NCBI GenBank assembly: GCA_002429385.1
Contig: DIZL01000001.1
Coordinates: 4,795-68,794, forward strand
Direction of reading: 5' to 3'
DNA from: Prolixibacteraceae bacterium UBA6029
GTDB lineage: Bacteria; Bacteroidota; Bacteroidia; Bacteroidales; Prolixibacteraceae
DNA: 64,000 nucleotides
The notes under the pieces are model-generated. The model had not been told where the DNA came from, did not search any database, and saw only the letters and a list, made by a program, of their open reading frames with translations. Of this stretch, positions 62,100 through 64,000 are shown one piece after another. The position numbers and the translations under genes were made by a program. Position 1 is the stretch's first letter. The number at the start of each line of letters is the position of its first letter.

Positions 62100-62381
62100 G
62101 TGTATCAAATTCATTACACGGGGCAGTTTAAAAAGGACTTAAAACGCATAAAAAGAAGTTCGGTAATTGAATTTGAATTATTAAGGGAAACGGTTAGAAC
62201 TATTGAAACCGGAGGACACATACTAATCTCATCGAAACACAATCCTCATACTTTAAAGGGAAGCTATTCCAGACATTGGGAATGTCATGTATTACCGGAT
62301 TTGCTCCTTATATGGCTTCAGAACGATACCGATAGAATAATCCGACTTGTGCGTGCAGGATCACATTCTGATTTATTTTAA
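62100..62381 (+). CDS. YafQ-family mRNA interferase toxin
   Basis: 93 residues with a GTG start at 62100. RelE-fold motifs: FKKDLKRIKR at the N-terminus, HTLKGSYSRHWECHVLPDLLLIWLQ with the catalytic His region, and RLVRAGSHSDLF at the end, all characteristic of YafQ. Coupled to the preceding antitoxin. Confidence 0.9.
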   Translation: MYQIHYTGQFKKDLKRIKRSSVIEFELLRETVRTIETGGHILISSKHNPHTLKGSYSRHWECHVLPDLLLIWLQNDTDRIIRLVRAGSHSDLF

Positions 62382-62405
62382 ACAAATCTATAGGAAATAA
62401 AAACA

Positions 62406-63356
62406 TCAAACAACATGCATGAGTGGTATACCTTCTTTATCCGACCATGCTATTAACTGTTGTTCTGATTCAGCAAAAGCAAGTAGAAATCCACCTCCAC
62501 CTGAACCCAGTAATTTTATATATACCTTTTTTTTCAGTGCAGCTGAAAGAACCGAATGATAATCTATAGGAATCATCCGTTGAAAATGCTGTAACTGAAA
62601 TAGAATTAGTTGCTTCAATGAAAGGAAGAATTCTGATTTATTGCCGTTTAATAAGGCTTTAATGCAATCGTTGTTTGTCGGAATAAACTGTCTTTCGAAA
62701 GTCCTTTTGAACTCCGGAGAGTTGAATCGATCGATAAAATGCTCTACCAACGGACCTGTTGCTCCGGTAGTTTTAGTGTCAATCAGAGCAATGGACAAAC
62801 CAGTTTGAGACAGATCTAGCTGCAGTGTTTGAATCTTCTTTTGGGAATCAAGAAGTAAGGGTAGGTTGAGGTATGAAATCAGGGGATCAATACCAGAACT
62901 TTTACCGTGAAAATAAGCTTCCAGCAGAGCAAAATCTGACTTAAGTAATTCAGGTGTCCTCTTTATTTCAGATGCCGAACAGACAGTGTAACGGCTGAAA
63001 AGAGCTGCAACCAATGCTCCCGAACTCCCAACTCCATATTGTTGGGGGATATTGGAATTAAAGTACAATCCATGGTTCAGATCATGTTCCAGTCTTTCCA
63101 GATTAAAAGGAAAATGGAGCTGCTGAAAAGAATTACTATTTTTAAGATGTTTATAAAACTTACGGATTTCGGAAGTACTTTCTGAGTGAGAATGATCCTT
63201 ATCAAAATCAAGACTGCCCTGGAACTTTGGGAACGGAACCGAAAGCGCCATTGCATCAGCCATCAGACCGTATTCGCCGAAGAGAAGAAGCTTTGAGTTA
63301 AATAATTCAGTCAATGTTGTTTTGTTATCGCCGTCATTGCGAACGAAGTGAAGCAA
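62406..63356 (-). CDS. GHMP-family kinase, probable mevalonate kinase
   Basis: Up to 316 residues. GHMP motif 1 SKLLLFGEYGLM, motif 2 PQQYGVGSSGALVAALF, motif GKSSGIDPL and motif 3 KLLGSGGGGFLLAF are present, so it phosphorylates mevalonate or phosphomevalonate. The start is unclear: the frame enters an inverted repeat (63332-63416) and offers only TTG codons (63356 in the repeat, or 63314 just inside the gene) before the first ATG, which lies after motif 1. Downstream of mvaD on the same strand, consistent with the mevalonate pathway. Confidence 0.75.
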   Translation of the reverse strand: MLHFVRNDGDNKTTLTELFNSKLLLFGEYGLMADAMALSVPFPKFQGSLDFDKDHSHSESTSEIRKFYKHLKNSNSFQQLHFPFNLERLEHDLNHGLYFNSNIPQQYGVGSSGALVAALFSRYTVCSASEIKRTPELLKSDFALLEAYFHGKSSGIDPLISYLNLPLLLDSQKKIQTLQLDLSQTGLSIALIDTKTTGATGPLVEHFIDRFNSPEFKRTFERQFIPTNNDCIKALLNGNKSEFFLSLKQLILFQLQHFQRMIPIDYHSVLSAALKKKVYIKLLGSGGGGFLLAFAESEQQLIAWSDKEGIPLMHVV

Positions 63357-63416
63357 TCTGTTGATTTATAGATTGCTTTCCCGAGAAATCGGGACAGGCT
63401 GTTCCTCGCAATGACG
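63332..63416. repeat. CGTCATTGCGA inverted-repeat element
   Basis: Outer arms CGTCATTGCGA (63332) and TCGCAATGACG (to 63416), with inner arms AAGCAATCT and AGATTGCTT. This 85-bp type of dispersed repeat is widespread in bacteria. It lies between mvaD and the GHMP kinase and touches the kinase start. Confidence 0.75.
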
Positions 63417-63428
63417 ATCAGTTCATTA

Positions 63429-64000
63429 CTATTGTCCATCTGTAATTCGTTCGGGTCCATTGCCAATACGATCATCAATCCAGTGGCCGTTTTTGCAAAA
63501 TGCAAGCAGTTCTCGTTCAATAAAAGCCTTTACATCAGATTCATTTTCGCTAAAGTACAATAAGTGAATGTTGGGTCCTGCATCCATGGTAAAACACAAC
63601 GGTATTGAGGTCTTTTCCCGGAAGCGGCGTATGCGGTTTATGATTTCAAGACTATTTGGCTTCATCAAGATAAACCATGGGTTGGAGGTCATCATCATGG
63701 CATGTAAACTCAAGGCTTCGCTTTCGACTACTTCAATGAATTTTTTCTGGTTTCCAGTAAGCAAGGCCAGATACAATTCATTGATGTTTTCATGTGCCTG
63801 AGCAATGCGTGAATGCTGAAAGATGTGATCATTCATCAATTGATGGCCTGCAGAGCTGGATACTTCCTTAATTCCTGAGTCTACCAACAGAATGGCATCC
63901 CTAAGCCCTGAAAATACAGGTTGAAATCCTTCAGTCAGAGGTATTGCATATTCGTCGCCTGATGATTCGAATAAATGTGTTTTGCCCCATAACGCAAACC
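63429..64000 (-). CDS. mvaD: Diphosphomevalonate decarboxylase, C-terminal part (cut by window edge)
   Basis: At least 190 residues are visible; the 5' part lies beyond the window. Frame continuous from 64000: FALWGKTHLFESSGDEYAIPL, then LVDSGIKEVSSSAGH, SEALSLHAMMMTSNPWFILMKPN and CFTMDAGPNIHLLY, which is the DxGxNxH substrate/Mg motif of mvaD. Converts diphosphomevalonate to isopentenyl diphosphate. Adjacent GHMP kinase supports a mevalonate pathway. Confidence 0.93.
   Translation of the reverse strand, partial: FALWGKTHLFESSGDEYAIPLTEGFQPVFSGLRDAILLVDSGIKEVSSSAGHQLMNDHIFQHSRIAQAHENINELYLALLTGNQKKFIEVVESEALSLHAMMMTSNPWFILMKPNSLEIINRIRRFREKTSIPLCFTMDAGPNIHLLYFSENESDVKAFIERELLAFCKNGHWIDDRIGNGPERITDGQ

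Noticed and set aside
1..64000. tRNA, rRNA or riboswitch genes
   Set aside because: No cloverleaf, rRNA core or conserved riboswitch aptamer was recognised by eye in the intergenic gaps; a covariance-model scan would be decisive.

Overview
The window looks like chromosomal DNA of a Bacteroidota bacterium, most likely in or near the order Bacteroidales/Marinilabiliales. The evidence is a fused lpxC-fabZ gene, a type IX secretion sorting domain, BACON and BspA-type leucine-rich repeats, LytS/LytTR signalling, a Lnb (DUF4105) protein, a RicT homolog, a mevalonate-pathway gene pair, no obvious Shine-Dalgarno usage, and several promoters of the Bacteroidota form (-33 TTTG, -7 TAnnTTTG). No rRNA, tRNA or CRISPR array was recognised.

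Layout. 1-19012 (+) is transport: a small ABC exporter operon with its own GntR regulator (299-2961), then a long same-strand efflux locus. That locus holds an ABC ATPase, an ABC permease fused to a degenerate M1-peptidase-like domain, TolC, a membrane-fusion lipoprotein, an RND permease, a second RND permease fused at its C-terminus to extra membrane helices and a complete ABC ATPase, and a separate ABC-2 permease. 19116-23487 (-) carries patatin, a DUF3088 protein, cyclophilin, a TfoX-like protein and SppA. 23577-26418 (+) carries folK, menC and menE. 26950-29967 (+) is a LiaF-like membrane pair with a LytS kinase and LytTR regulator. 30413-34009 is accessory DNA: a DUF6266 protein, two toxin-antitoxin loci and small unknown genes. 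34318-40508 carries type I pullulanase, an alanine-dehydrogenase-like protein with tsaE, gcvH, and an ammonium transporter. 40509-44693 is a very long secreted LRR/BACON protein. 44809-49866 (-) is the rimP-nusA-infB operon. 50543-55078 (+) is an HD phosphohydrolase followed by lpxD, lpxC-fabZ and lpxA. 56120-58680 holds comM, two ORF6N genes and a second copy of the comM 3' end. Lnb, ricT, a YafQ-type toxin-antitoxin pair, a GHMP kinase and the C-terminal part of mvaD complete the window.

The most unusual features are: (i) the RND-ABC fusion; (ii) a family of about 50-bp palindromic elements with two copies inserted in frame in the infB coding sequence and two more flanking infB, resembling the protein-coding palindromic elements of Rickettsia; (iii) a duplicated 3' end of comM bracketing ORF6N phage-type genes; (iv) a roughly 300-bp dispersed element present three times between 50 and 60 kb; (v) paired operator-like palindromes over the promoters of the LiaF-like genes and over the promoter of the GntR-controlled ABC operon; and (vi) a terminator-like hairpin in the leader of the rimP-nusA-infB operon. 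Intergenic regions are rich in purine tracts and inverted repeats.
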